A stretch of 64,000 bases of DNA from positions 22,974,744 to 23,038,743 of the forward strand of contig NC_059349.1 of NCBI RefSeq assembly GCF_019703515.2, written 5' to 3'. Shown here in pieces: positions 48,574 to 59,814 of this stretch; the first letter of the stretch is position 1, and each line of letters opens with the position of its first letter. Source of the stretch: Myxocyprinus asiaticus (lineage: Eukaryota; Chordata; Actinopteri; Cypriniformes; Catostomidae). The notes under the pieces are model-generated. The model made no database searches. It saw nothing but the letters and a program-made list of their open reading frames with translations, and was not told the DNA's origin. Position numbers and translations under genes: made by a program.

Positions 48574-48907
48574 TTGACAGAAATCTCATAGTTTATGATG
48601 CTCCATGACTAAAATCTGAAGTCCTAATAGTCTTTCATAGCCACGGTTATCAGCCAATGGAAATCCAGCTTGTGGGGCCATGAAGCTCAAGAAAAGGAAA
48701 CTAGACAACTTTTAAAGCCACCTACAAATCGAGTTGCAGTCTACAGAGACCTGGGCCTCATTTCCCAAAAGCATCGTAAGTCTAAGTATATCACAGAAAT
48801 GATTGCACGAATCATCTTAGAATTACGGGCTGTTTCCAAAAACATTGTAAATTATACTTGAAAATTGTTGTTGGTCTATGTGTAGTCTGGAGTAATCATA
48901 GAGCACT
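48574..48907. other. Intergenic, no recognised element
   Basis: Short spacer between two foldback elements. Nothing is recognised. Confidence 0.45.
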
Positions 48908-49617
48908 TAAAGGGATAGTTCACCCAAACATGAAAATTCTCTCATCATTTACTCACCTTCATACCATCCCAGAAGTGTATGATTTTCTTTCTTCTGCAGA
49001 ACATAAACAAATATTTTTAGAAGAATATCTCAGCTCTGTTGGTCCAAGTGAATGGGGTCCAACACTTTGAAGCTCCAAAAAGCACATAAAGGCCACATAA
49101 AATTAATCCATAAGACTCCAGTGGTTTAATCCATGCCTTTTAAAGCAATCCAATACATTTTGAGTGAGAACAGACCAAAATACCACTCCTTTTTCACTAT
49201 AAATCTTGCCATTGCAGTCCCTAAGCATGATCATGATTTCAAGTTTTGATTAAACTTCCTAGTGTTTGACATGCGCAGAGCACTAGATAGTAAAAGAAAG
49301 CGTAATCGAGCTTGAAATCATGATTGCCAAGGAGACTGCAGATGTCAAGATTTATAGTGAAAATTAGTACAATTTTTGTCTGTCCTTAACCAAAATTGAT
49401 TGGATCTCTTCAGAAGACATGGATTAAACCACTAGAGTCTTACGGATTACTTTTATGCTGCCTGTATGAGCTTTTTGGACCTTCAAAGTTTTGGACCCCA
49501 TCACTTGAATGGAGTTGTATGGAACTGAGATATTCTTCAAAAAAAGCAGAAGAAAGAAAGTCATACACATCTGGGATGGTATAAGTGTGAGTAAATGATG
49601 GGAGAATTTTAATTTTA
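48908..49617. mobile_element. Long Angel-type foldback element, complete
   Basis: It starts AAAGGGATAGTTCACCCAAA and carries the mirrored GTGAGTAAATGATGGGAGAATTT at its right end. The tip of the right arm (the GGTGAACTATCCCTTT part) is missing or replaced by TAATTTTAAAG. Inverted blocks include ATGGATTAAACCACT against AGTGGTTTAATCCAT, and CTCCAGTGG / CACTAGAGTC. It is about 710 bp and non-coding. Confidence 0.83.
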
Positions 49618-51388
49618 AAGCATTGTAGGGACATAGACGTATGCAGACACCTACAGGACAATAATGAAATTTCACTTTATCACTTTAATTTAATACAGTT
49701 AATGTTGAGTCTTACACCTAATGCAGTTTTATACAATTTGACCATGATACTTAATTTAAATTTTGTTTATTTATATTTAAATAGAATATAAATATAGTTC
49801 TTCTACCTGTCATATCAATTAGCCTATATAGGTCTATTTTTTATGTATAACGATATACAATTATATAATTTAAATTTAAAATCACTAAACTGATAAATGA
49901 AATAAAATAATAATTAAAATACAAATATTAATGATAAAATAACTAGGCCTCAATCGATTAATTACATGAATTTGTGTGCATGACCACATAGTGGGTACAA
50001 AGTGGCCACATGATTGTATTACAATTTAAATTCAGAGGGAATGGAGATGTTATAGTTAAGGATATAATTACCTATCTTGTCTCGTCTTCCCACCTTCCTC
50101 CTATTCTTCAAACTCCTCATCTTCCTCTCTGACACCCAAGGGCACTTTCGCCCGCTCCGCATCCAGGCCGAGTCCTACAGGGATGCTTGAGGGTGCTAAG
50201 CATCCTCAAACAAACGCTGGAGCACCCCTAATTAAATATGTAAGCTATAATAATATAATAATTTGATTTCTCCTCCTGGATGAAGCGGCCTATACCTGCT
50301 GGTCAATCCAAACATTAACTACTAGTGAAACATAAAAACTGACTCCAGTGGTTGGGAATAGCAATGTACATTTGGAAAAAAAATATATAAAAAATTAAGC
50401 AAAGGCAGTGTAATTTGTGGATTAAATATTAAGTTGTTTTGGTAGCAGTAGACATTATATCATTAAAAAAACAAACAAAACGTAATTACGTCACATCTCC
50501 GCTTTATACATAGCACCCCCACTATTTTCAGAAGCACCCTCAGCTATTTTGATCTGGAACCGGGCCTGACCGGAGCGTTGTTGTGCTGCATTGCTGTCAT
50601 CGGTATGATTTTGGATGCATATCTCCGCTTGATCATTGAAATATTGCAATAGGCCGACTGACAACAGAGCAAACATAACTATTTTTTTATATATATAGTT
50701 TCAACACAAATCACAGATAAATTTAAAATAAAATGTTGCAAGCGCACATATGATGAACAAAGCAGTGACTGTGTAAAAATAATAGATCGAATTACACAAA
50801 ACAATACCAAAACTACATCCATCCATCCTCTATAGCCGCTTGTCCTATGCAGTGTCGCTGGTATTACAAAACTACACATTTAGGCTAATTAAGTAGTTAA
50901 TTAGTTTGAATATTTCAAAGAATAGCTTTAAATAATTCCCAGCAAGGTAAATTACAAGTATTTATAAAGTGATTTGCAAAGCTATAATTAAATTACAATT
51001 ATGAGCCAGATATGGTCACATTTCAGCACTTTCCTTATGGACAGCAACTCTTTTGGAAGCACTTAAAGTGCATTGTTGCTCGGTGGAGGTAAGTGCTGTT
51101 TTGATAAATTCACGTGAAAAAGGAAAGAATGTTTGTAACTTTGCACGCAGAGATTGCTCGTAGGAGCTAATTAAGAGACATCGTGATCAGAAATGAGGCC
51201 CTGGCCTCATCTTCCCACTGAAGACCGCACCCAGGGGCATAGATTCCAGAGGGGAAGGGGGGAGGTAACCCTCCCCAATAATCAAAACAAGTAAGTACAA
51301 CCCCTCCAATATTTAGAATGCAAACTCCCTCCATGAAAAATACCATGGTGATATGGTTACTGTAGTAAAATCATGGTTAATTTTTGTT
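49618..51388. other. Intergenic, no recognised gene
   Basis: AT-rich with small repeat-like fragments. CATCCATCCTCTATAGCCGCTTGTCC near 50817 is shared with a common fish repeat. No structure can be closed into an element. Confidence 0.4.
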
Positions 51389-51425
51389 TGGTAGGGTTAG
51401 GGTTAGGGATAGGGGTTGGTGTAGG
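51389..51425. repeat. Telomere-like GGTTAG cluster
   Basis: A short run of GGTTAGGGTTAGGGATAGGGG units. Upstream CCATGGT words resemble repeat R4, so it is probably a repeat fragment. Confidence 0.5.
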
Positions 51426-51426
51426 G

Positions 51427-51791
51427 CAGGGGTCGGCAATCTATGGCACATAGAGGGGTAATCACTGGCACGCCAGCAACGGTGAGAAAGAAGTAGACTA
51501 TTTTATTTATATAAATTCTGCACCTGCATTCCAATCTACATCTTGATGTAATCTTTCTCATGATCACGCAGCGTGTTTTCATGAGCTGAATGGGAGGCTA
51601 AACAAAAAGTTAAAATGTGATGAGACTCGTGCTACACATGCAAGCCATTCGCGCATCACGAGCCGGCAGCACTTCACTTTCGGTTAATCGCACGAGTAAA
51701 CGTGCCCGCTTTGCTCCGGTCAGTCTGCACGGATGACAGCCTACATTCCGTGTTTCAATTGTTTCTTTTTGCTTTCAGAACAACACATCAT
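51427..51791 (+). mobile_element. hAT-like 5' fragment
   Basis: It begins CAGGGGTCGGCAATCTATGG, a typical hAT terminal sequence. A related CAGGGGTTAGCAACC end occurs at 61137. The fragment stops where the gypsy LTR starts, so it was probably cut by that insertion or is 3'-truncated. Confidence 0.5.
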
Positions 51792-52276
51792 TGTTACAAC
51801 TCCTGAGCTGTAGAGGTTGCTCCATTTGACTTTTCACAGAAGACTACAACACCCACATGCTTGACAACAACTCCCATGGTTCTCTGCAAACCAATCACTA
51901 ATCTCCACCTCAACAGTTTTTCTTTTAAAAGCCAGTTGATGACTTTAATCAACATGGTGCTTTCTCTCTATTGTTTGATGACTATGGGTTTATAGCTATT
52001 GATAGTGAGAATGGGGATTGTGGTGAACAGTAACTTTGTATATTCTTGAGTTTGTATAGTTTGTATGATGAAGGATTGTTAATCAGTTCTTGTTTTGTTG
52101 TTGCAGTTCTTTTGTAGGGGTGAGTTGCCTTTTTCTCTTCTCTTTTCTCCTGGTTTGTTAATTAAGGAGTGTTAGAATTGTGTTTGATTTGGTTAGATAA
52201 GCAGTTTTTGTTTCTAGTTAAATCTTCTTTTATTTATTATTTTGGCCTTGACTCACTCTGAAGCTATTTAACTTTT

Positions 52277-52353
<77 letters not shown>

Positions 52354-52487
52354 GTGGCATGAGTGGCATGTGTGGCATTTAGGTGTTGGCCTCACTGTAA
52401 ATTAAGAAAAAAAAAACCCTGAGTGGGACTTCTAAACATCTTGTTACATCCTCATTTTTTTAAATATATCTGAAGGGGTTTGTAACA
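51792..52487 (+). mobile_element. Ty3/gypsy-type LTR
   Basis: The 696-bp segment starts TGTTACAACTCCTGAGC and ends GGGGTTTGTAACA, with TG...CA termini and matching TGTTACA tips. It includes a long TA array. A tRNA-like primer-binding sequence follows 4 bp after its end. A 66-bp part of this LTR (52219-52284) is repeated in inverse orientation at 57371-57436. Confidence 0.75.
52279..52348. repeat. (TA)n microsatellite inside the LTR
   Basis: About 35 TA units in an uninterrupted run. Confidence 0.95.
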
Positions 52488-52491
52488 TTAA

Positions 52492-52505
52492 TGGGGGCTC
52501 GCCCG
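52492..52505 (+). other. Primer-binding site like tRNA-Pro
   Basis: TGGGGGCTCG followed by CCCG lies just after the LTR. The first ten bases equal those of the proline-tRNA primer-binding site used by many LTR retroelements, and the following bases fit with a mismatch. The match then breaks off where the DIRS sequence is taken to begin. Confidence 0.6.
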
Positions 52506-52596
52506 CGGGGAAACACAAGGTTCACCTAAGGGGATTTTCACCTTTGAAAAAGGGGAAAGGCGCAATGCAAGCGGTACACCCAACTGGCCGCCCGGT

Positions 52597-53903
52597 CTAC
52601 CTGCTGTTACCGCGTAACACTCGGGTCGAATCCGAGTCTATGCGTAGGTTATAAAACCTTGCAAAGGTACTGGGTGTAGCCCAACACGCAGCTCTGCATA
52701 TGTCTCCAAGAGAAGCCCCCCTTGCCAGTGCCCAAGAGGACGCAACACCTCTAGTGGAGTGCGCCTGGACTCCCAAGTGGCACAGCAAGTCCTGAGACTG
52801 TTATGCAAGGAAAATGGCATCCACAATCCAATGGGCTAATCTCTGATGGAGACAGATTTCCCCTCCTGCTGTCCTCCAAAACAGACAAAGAGCTGCTCCG
52901 AGCATCTAAAGCTCTGCATGCGGTCTAGATAGATGTGCAGAGCGCGAACTGGACACAGCAACGACAAGACCGGGTCTTCCTCCTCTGAAGGGAGCACTTG
53001 CAGGTTCACCAACTGGTCCCGAAAAGGAGTGGTGGGAACTTTGGGCACGTAACTGGGCCGGGGACTCAAGATCACGTGAGAGTGTGCCGGCCTGAGCTCC
53101 AGGCATTCGCTGGTAACAGAGAGCGCCTGCAGATCCCCCACCCTCTGGATGGAAGTGAGCGCCATCAGAAGGGCCATCTTCAGGGACAGAATGCTGAGCT
53201 CGGTCTGCTCCAGGGGTTCAAAGGGGGCTCTCTGTAGGGCAGGTAGGGCCACAGAGAGATCCCAAGAGGGGATCAGGTGCGGTCTGGGAGGATTCAACCT
53301 CCTCGTACCTTTGAGGAACCTGTTGATGAGGTCGCGCAGTCGTGAGGGTCTCCCATCCAGTGTATCATGGTGAGCTGCTATAGCAGCTACGTACACTTTC
53401 AGGGTAGAGGGAGACAGCCATCTCTCCAGCCCTTCCTGAAGGAAAGACAGCACAGGCCCGACGGTGCATCTCTGTGGGTCTTCCCCACAGGAAGAACACC
53501 AGTTAGTGAAAAGATGCCACTTCAAGGAATACAGCCGCCTCATAGAGGGGGCCCTGGCCTGAGTGATAGTGTCTACCACCACTGGCGGAAGACCTACGTG
53601 GAGATTCCAGAGGTCTGGCCACAGGTGCTGGAGCATGCCCTGCCCCTGAGTGAGAAGGTCCTGCCTCAGGGGAATGCGCCAGGGAGGTGCTACTGTCAGG
53701 AGCATCAGATCCGAGAACCAAGTCCGGTTGGGCCAGTACGGTGCAACGAACAGCACACGGCATTGCACATGGCACCCCAGCCCGAGTTCAAGGCCAGTGA
53801 CCACAACACGCCTTGAGACCTGCTCTAGGGGAACACCTGCCCGTAGAAATGCCAGGTCCGACCAAGGGCTGAAAGTCTGACGGCACTGTGGCGTGATGGT
53901 CAC
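52597..53903 (-). pseudogene. DIRS tyrosine recombinase
   Basis: The main frame (53903-52836) includes PSTLKVYVAAIAAHHDTLDG, the core-binding region, then ALTSIQRVGDLQAL with the first catalytic Arg. It continues to SIRD and stops. After a frameshift near 52830 the continuing frames carry AHSTRGVASSWALARGASL (the His-x-x-Arg pair) and FARFYNL with the nucleophilic Tyr. All four R-H-R-Y residues are therefore visible but not in one frame. The enzyme would join a circular cDNA to the chromosome. Confidence 0.9.
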
Positions 53904-53939
53904 ATGCCGGTTGCCGTGGCACCATGTCCACCTCGGGAC

Positions 53940-54868
53940 TCAAGTCTGTAGCCAGTGCTGAAGCGGTCTCATATGCATCAACCTGAGGGATGAACCGCCA
54001 CCGAGGATGCCATATGCCCCAGGATCCTCTGAAATTGTTTCACTGGCGCCACTACCTTCTGCCTGAAGGTCTTCAGGCAGGTCATCACTGACTGAGCACG
54101 TTCGGTCGTAAAACGGGCCCTGAGATTGGCCGAATCCATCTCCATACCAAGAAAAGAGATGCTCTGCACAGGGGAGAGCTTGCTCTTCTCCCAGTTGACC
54201 TGAATCCTGAGTCGGTCGAGGTGCTGAAGCACATGGTCCCTGTGCGCACACAATAGATCTAGAGCTAGGATTAGCCAGTCGTCGAGATAATTGAGAATGT
54301 GAATGCCCTTCTCCCTCAGTGGAGCAGGGCAGCCTCTGTGACCTTGGTAAGGACGCGAGGAGACAGGGACAGACTGAAGGGGAGGACCTTGTACTGGTGT
54401 GCTCGTCCCTCGAAGGCAAATCAAAGAAAAGGTCTGTGTTGAGGAAGGATCGATACATGAAAGTACACGTCCTTCAGGTCGATGGCCGTGAACCAATCCT
54501 GATGTTGTACTGACGCCAGGATGCGCTTCTGCGTTAACATCCTGAATGGAAGCCTGTGTAAGGCCTTGTTCAGGACATGCAGATCCAAGATTGGGCGCGA
54601 CCCTCCCCCTCTCTTGGGCACGATAAAATAAGGGCTGTAGAAGCCCTTGCGCAACTCGGCTACAGGGATGGGCTCTATTGCTCCCTTCACCAGGATGCCA
54701 CTGAACCGGGGCAGGCATTTGGCAAACTGGATCGCGTAGCCGAGGCAAATCGTCCTGATGAGCCACCATGAGGGGCTGGAGAGCTCTAACTAGGCCTCCA
54801 GTCTCCGTGACAGCGGCACTAGGGGGACGACTGAACTTACCGTGCCCAGGCAGGGTGGTTTGCAGCAA
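53940..54868 (-). pseudogene. DIRS reverse transcriptase / RNase H region
   Basis: Two overlapping minus frames share the domain. One (54690-54421) has KGFYSPYFIVPKRGGGSRPI, LDLHVLNKALH and FTAIDLKDVYFHVSI, with the first catalytic Asp of the reverse transcriptase. The other (54868-53978) has ILNYLDDWLILA at about 54283, the YLDD active site, then KSKLSPVQSISFLGMEMD and FQRILGHMASS. At least one frameshift lies near 54420. The RNase H region behind it is largely eroded or deleted before the recombinase frame. Confidence 0.88.
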
Positions 54869-54988
54869 GGCAGAGCAGGCATCCCACCTGGAAGACAGCC
54901 CAGGGAGGACATCCTGCTCCGCAAGCCCGCAACGGTGGCCGGTGACTGGGGCAGGCGAGCGGCCCCAGCGACCAGCACACTTACCTGT

Positions 54989-55735
54989 TCACCGGCTGTC
55001 TCTTGACGGAGAACGAGGGAACGGGAAGTACTCGTGTTCGCCTGATTGATTGGAAATACTTCCAGCACCTGGCCATTGCAAGTGCGCTGGCCCAGGGAAT
55101 GAGGAAACTGCTCTTTTATTGACCATGTGGGTGCCGAGGCCCAGAGGGCACTCGGCTATGTTATACTCACCATGTGCTGGCCCAGGGGCGATGATGGGGC
55201 TGGAGAGATGCCCCGGGCCAGACCGGTCAGGAGTAGTCGCCATATCAGGACCGCCTCGAAGCCCGTCTGAGGTTCTTGGGGGCCGGCTGACGGGCAGGTA
55301 GAGCCAACTTCCCGCGGGAGGATCTTTTTCTCTGAGGTCGGCGTGCCACGGCAGGATGTGTTTAATTGCCTCGGTCTGCTTCCTCACCGTCGAGAACTGA
55401 TGGGCGAAATCCTCGACGGTGTCGCCAAAAAGCCCCCCTTGAGAGATGGGCGCATCAAGAAAGCGGACTTTCTCGGCGTCTCGCATCTCCGCAAGGTTGA
55501 GCCACAGTTGCCCCTCTTGGACCACAAGCGTGGACATCGTCCGGCCCAGGGCGCGCGCCGTGACCTTCATCGCACGTAAGGCGAGGTTGGTCGCAGTGTG
55601 TAGTTCCTGCATCAGCCCTGGGTTGGTCCTACCCTCGTGCAAATCTTTTTGCGCCTTGGCCTGGTGGACCTGCAGAATGGCCATGGTGTGTGGGGCGGAA
55701 GTAGCCTGACCTGTGGCCTTGTAAGCCTTCGTCAT
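54989..55735 (-). pseudogene. DIRS gag-like protein, C-terminal part
   Basis: The 248-codon frame starts MTKAYKATGQATSAPHTMAI, with many short Ala-rich helices and later FLDAPISQGGLFGDTVEDFA and QFSTVRKQTEAIKHILP. This matches the style of fish DIRS ORF1 proteins as I remember them. The role is presumed RNA binding and particle formation. The end is proline-rich and low-complexity. Confidence 0.7.
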
Positions 55736-55915
55736 TAAAGAGGAGGAGAACTTACAGGTCTTGGAAGGGAGCCTTGGTCAGTCGCGCCAGGTGGCTGCGC
55801 CCTGCAGGCATAAATGCACCGCTATGGCACGCTCTACCTGGGGAGCTCAACATATCCCTTAGCCGCACCGCCGTCGAGGGTATTCAAAGTGGATGAGCCA
55901 GCGAAGCATGTACGG

Positions 55916-56395
55916 TCAGTAAAAGTTGCCTTCCACAACTTCATTAGCTCCTCGTGCACTTCTGGGAAGAAACAAATCATCCAGCCGCGAACGCTCAGGG
56001 CAGAGTGGAGGGTTCCACTTCAGCCCGATGTTCGCAGCCACCCAGGCAAGCACGGCTGCCATCTCAGCGTCCGCCTCATCCTGTGCTCTACCGCCCGTGG
56101 GTGGGAGCTCAGAAGATTCGGCCGCTCCCAATAGCAGAAGCCCACCCTCCGATGATGCGACCGAAAGCTCATCCTTGTCACCAGCCATGAACGACACATT
56201 AAAACCGCCCTGAGGCAAACCGCTTGCATCGCTCGACAGCTTGTCCGGACAGAACGAGCGTGCTGGGGGATGGGAGGTCCGCGGGGGCTGAGCTGGCGGA
56301 AATGCTCCCATGTCCACATCCAGATCGCCCACGGTGCTTGCCGACCCGGCTGGCTGAGCGTCAGCCCAGGACGGACCAGGTTGGGGAGCAGCCAC
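55916..56395 (-). pseudogene. DIRS gag-like protein, middle part
   Basis: The 159-codon frame begins MAAPQPGPSWADAQPAGSAS, acidic and Ser/Pro-rich, and ends with AAVLAWVAANIGLKWNPPLC and ERSRLDDLFLP. It is separated by a short break from the N-terminal zinc-finger-like frame and from the C-terminal part, so the original ORF1 is now in three pieces. Confidence 0.7.
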
Positions 56396-56404
56396 GGTGA
56401 CTCC

Positions 56405-56593
56405 TTACTTCACGAAGAAGGAAGTGAGCCGTGACCTCAACGTTCTCATGGGCATGTTCTCGCAATGAGAACACAACCCTTCCACGAAAGCCGCCTTGGT
56501 GTGCTGGTGCCACAGACACTCAAGGCAGAATTCATGGGCATCCAGAGGGGAGAGATAACGGCCACATCCAGTAGCGCAAACATGGAAGGACAT
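56405..56593 (-). pseudogene. DIRS gag-like protein, N-terminal zinc-finger-like part
   Basis: The 62-codon frame contains CATGCGRYLSPLDAHEFCLE, CLWHQH and GLCSHCENMPM. Spacing C-x3-C...H-x3-C-x2-C and C-x2-C suggests a treble or paired zinc-binding fold, as is usual at the start of fish DIRS ORF1. It is the 5'-most coding part of the element. Confidence 0.75.
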
Positions 56594-56970
56594 CTTTAAA
56601 AAGACGCCAAGTGTTTGCGCGAGCTCTTTTAGAAGGAAAATATACTCTTTCTTGAATATACTCTTTTAGCACCTGCAGGCCGGGGGAAGCACAGCACTCA
56701 GCCGTGCGAGGGTGACCGCTGATATGCGCCATAAAATCCAGCAGCTTAGCAAGAGGTGAGAGGACGAACACACACACACATGCATTCGGCTCTGAAGAAA
56801 AAATCTGAATGAGTGATGCACGCCATCTCCTTTTATACCCGTATGTTCAGGGCGGAGAGTGGCATGCAAATTCCACTCGCCAATTTTCTTTGGCCTTTTC
56901 TATTTTAAGCAAAGGTGATTGGGGCTCTCAAGATCGAACACCTAGTGTCACTACATCGACACAACGTTGA

Positions 56971-57360
56971 GTGAGTGACAGACAGGGAACAACAGTTTCC
57001 ATTCATTGTAGTTTTGATCCATTTATTTTTGATGGATTCGTGTCTGAAAATGACAAAGCTTCAGATTTGCAACCTATTCGTATCTTAAGAGATTCTGGTC
57101 GTTCGCAATCTGTAATGCTTACCGGAACCGTGCCCCTGACTGAGAAAAGTGCTTGTGGTTACAGTGTGCTACTGCATGGAGTTGGAGCTGAAGTTGTATC
57201 CATTCCACTCCATTCTGTTTATGTAAAATCTAGCCTTGCGACAGGTTTTTTTTAAAGTAGCGATCTGCCTTCAACTCCCAGTGTAAGGAGTAATGTTAAG
57301 GAGTAATGTTGCTGATGGGTAGTGATATTGCGGGAGGGAAAGTTTGCCCTGTGTGCCCTG
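56971..57360 (+). pseudogene. Ty3/gypsy protease fragment
   Basis: The plus-strand frame reads PIRILRDSGRSQSVMLTG, then SVLLHGVGAEVVSIPLHSVY and VKSSLATGFF before a stop at about 57255. D-S-G is the aspartic protease active site. The pattern matches the retropepsin region of fish gypsy elements. Past the stop, relics of the next segment remain (KVAICLQLPV, then MGSDIAGGKV), interrupted by two small tandem duplications (TAAGGAGTAATGT and GCCCTGTGT). Nothing of gag or reverse transcriptase is present. Confidence 0.8.
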
Positions 57361-57370
57361 TGAAAGTTTG

Positions 57371-57436
57371 CAGTATATATTGAAAAGTTAAATAGCTTCA
57401 GAGTGAGTCAAGGCCAAAATAATAAATAAAAGAAGA
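57371..57436 (-). mobile_element. Inverted LTR fragment
   Basis: This is an almost perfect reverse complement of 52219-52284 in the LTR, including TTGAAAAGTTAAATAGCTTC and AGAGTGAGTCAAGGCC. Intact LTR elements have direct, not inverted, LTRs, so the gypsy copy was rearranged. The junction lies at a TATATA stretch present in both parts. Confidence 0.9.
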
Positions 57437-57590
57437 TTTATAAAGCGATTAAATTAGGAGAACTCCACATATCTTACTGCGATTATCATTACTCTGATTA
57501 TCAGCATAATCGCAATATCATAATTGCAATATTCTGTTTACATGAGCAACAGTTTAATTGCAGTATTGCCGCATTGTAATCGCATTATGA
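57437..57590. other. Intergenic spacer
   Basis: It holds GATTATC/GCAATAT-type words and GTTTACATG, possibly the outermost part of the next element. No gene. Confidence 0.4.
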
Positions 57591-57740
57591 GGGTGCATGT
57601 ATGGCAAGCCATTTTAACATTTAGTCCTTAAAACTTACTAGTATCTATTTTGATGTTACTAGTACTTATTTTTTGTGACTAGTAACTATTCCATTAGATA
57701 CTATTACTTATTCATTAGGCACTAGTACAATTTATTCAAT

Positions 57741-58631
57741 TGACCTGTTTCAGTGACGTCACTTTTTCCCTGAGCCGCCATATTTGTGACCATCAGCAGG
57801 AGGAAACAATGGCAATGAATGGAAAAAAACAGTAAAACTATATCAAGAAAAACCTAAAAAAAACACTTTTGATCCATGCCAAGTCCCAGGAAAGGTGTGT
57901 TGAGGTCTGCACAAATATTGCCAAATTTGACTTTCGCAGACATTTAAATATATTTTATACACGATTCATCTCTGTACACCGGTGAGTCTGATGTGTGGCC
58001 AGCGAGTGCACACGCCTACCGGTACATCACCTGAAACATCTGTCATTGAGAAGTTACAAATGTTTGTGTTGTTTTCTGCTCTGATTTGGTCACAATATTA
58101 CAAAACATCTGTGATGATCAAGGGATGTAAGAGCTGCCATAAACTCATGAAGAATACAGAGAAAGCAACTGAGGCATATACTGAAGAAGACTAATATGTT
58201 TACATTGTAGTCTGATGGTGTGAATAAATTCTGTGCTTCATAATCTTATATGTTGTTTATCCACTAACATTAGTATATACACAATAAATATATACTATAC
58301 ATAGTCACATTATAGTGCTTTTTCATTCATTACAACGTGTTACAATTATCACATACCTTTATACAGTCTGGGTTTTGTGAATAGCATCGTACTGTGTGCA
58401 TTTCCAGTTTAATTGTATCCGAATCGATGATGTTCTAAATATAACTGACACGTGTACAGTTAACTGACATGTCTGAATAAATGAGCAAAGACCCACAAGT
58501 GTTTTTATATGTGGTCTCCCCCTTCATCACTGCTTGACTTTGGTGAAATGAAACCGTGTCACTTAAAATATGGAATTTTGGTCACAAACATGGCAGCCCG
58601 GTCATATAGTGACGTCACATGAAACGGGTCA
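57741..58631. mobile_element. TIR element with TGACGTCA in both ends
   Basis: The left end TGACCTGTTTCAGTGACGTC and the right end GACGTCACATGAAACGGGTCA are inverted repeats of about 22 bp. Each contains the palindrome TGACGTCA. The 891-bp element lies inside the ACTAGT-type repeat, which continues on both sides. I see no clear target duplication. Its interior contains a 70-codon plus frame (57982-58194) with CKSCHKL that I cannot assign. The superfamily is uncertain. Confidence 0.75.
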
Positions 58632-58800
58632 ATAGATACTATTACTTATTCATTAGATACTAGTACTTATTCTAATAGTGACTAGTATTTATTTAAATGT
58701 TACTATCCTACTAGTACTCAATTTGTAATGACTAGTAACTATTTTAACCCACAGATATCCCGAATTTAAAAGCTACTAGTATTATTTCCAGAGCACATTT
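58632..58800. repeat. ACTAGT minisatellite, middle segment
   Basis: Irregular units such as TATTCATTAGATACTAGTAC and GTGACTAGTATTTATTTAAA continue the left array beyond the inserted element. Confidence 0.75.
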
Positions 58801-59584
58801 ACATACTATGCAAATAGTATGTTGAATATAAATGCAACTTCACTCTCTCTCTTAAAAGGGAAGTATCACTTTTACACCCAGTGTGCCTACTGTCACTTAG
58901 TGGTAGAAAACCGAAACATCAACACTGCTGAATGAACAATTAATGGCACAGACATTACAGAACTGCTAAGCAGCATGATGAAATAAATTAATTAAATGAA
59001 AAGGGTATCATGTTTTTTATATATCCCACAAATTCTTCAGTAATACAAAACATGGCTAATTTAATTATGAAAGGCAATTATAGTCCATTACTTCATATTT
59101 CTATTGTAGATTGTCTTATTTTTAGTCCATGATTGCACTTTTCCTTAACAATTATGTGCAAAGAATTACAGTAAATTACATTTTACATGATTACAGCAAC
59201 AAACTAATTACAACAAACTATATGACTGTATATAGGCACGGATACTACATCTTTTTCCGTGGAGTATGCTTCTTTCTGTGTTCATAATCTTGTTTTGTAT
59301 TTTTCCATTCATAAATCCATAATTATTTGCACAAACACACAAAGGCAGACATCGGTCTGACCTTGGATCATTCCTAGGAAGAAAAAAATCGGCCTATATG
59401 TGTCAGCACCTCTTTGACTTATATGCAATCAGTCAGTGCTTATTGTTTCACTCAGTCCATAATGAAGTAGGCCTATACAACTGTAAGTAAAAAAAAAATT
59501 ATAAGTTCTATTCTATTCCAAATTCTGTTTGTTATTAGTAGATGAACTGTATACTTAACATTTATGAACAGTAATCTTGGCTTT

Positions 59585-59587
<3 letters not shown>

Positions 59588-59615
<28 letters not shown>
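59588..59615. repeat. (TC)n microsatellite
   Basis: About 14 uninterrupted TC units. Confidence 0.9.
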
Positions 59616-59619
<4 letters not shown>

Positions 59620-59772
59620 CTCCCTCCATCCCTGGCAGGGAGATGAATTTATTTTTCACTTCAATGTTTTACTTAATTGTCACCTCATGCTCTAGTTCCC
59701 CTATTCTTGCCCTGCTTCAATAAAAAAATGAAGAAAAAAAGACTAAACTAATTTGTTTTCTTTATGAAGTAA

Positions 59773-59773
59773 A

Positions 59774-59812
<39 letters not shown>
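59773..59812. repeat. (ATA)n microsatellite
   Basis: About 13 uninterrupted ATA/ATAAT units. Confidence 0.92.

Positions 59813-59814
<2 letters not shown>

Larger units (their letters stand above)
52506..56988 (-). mobile_element. DIRS-1-like tyrosine recombinase retrotransposon, degenerate
   Basis: The GC-rich block of about 4.5 kb carries, on the minus strand from right to left, a gag-like region, a reverse transcriptase and a tyrosine recombinase, the gene order of DIRS elements. There is no integrase of the DDE type and no flanking duplication, as expected for this class. The right end holds GTCACTACATCGACACAACG and GAGTGAGTGACAGACAGGG. The ends are estimates. Base composition differs sharply from the AT-rich surroundings. 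Confidence 0.85.

Noticed and set aside
52998..55301. Several plus-strand open frames in the GC-rich block
   Set aside because: They are antisense shadows of the minus-strand DIRS genes. High GC content lengthens chance frames.
57982..58194. 70-codon frame inside the TGACGTCA-ended element
   Set aside because: It has a CxxC pair but no identifiable family and lies in a short element. It is mentioned with the element but not called a gene.
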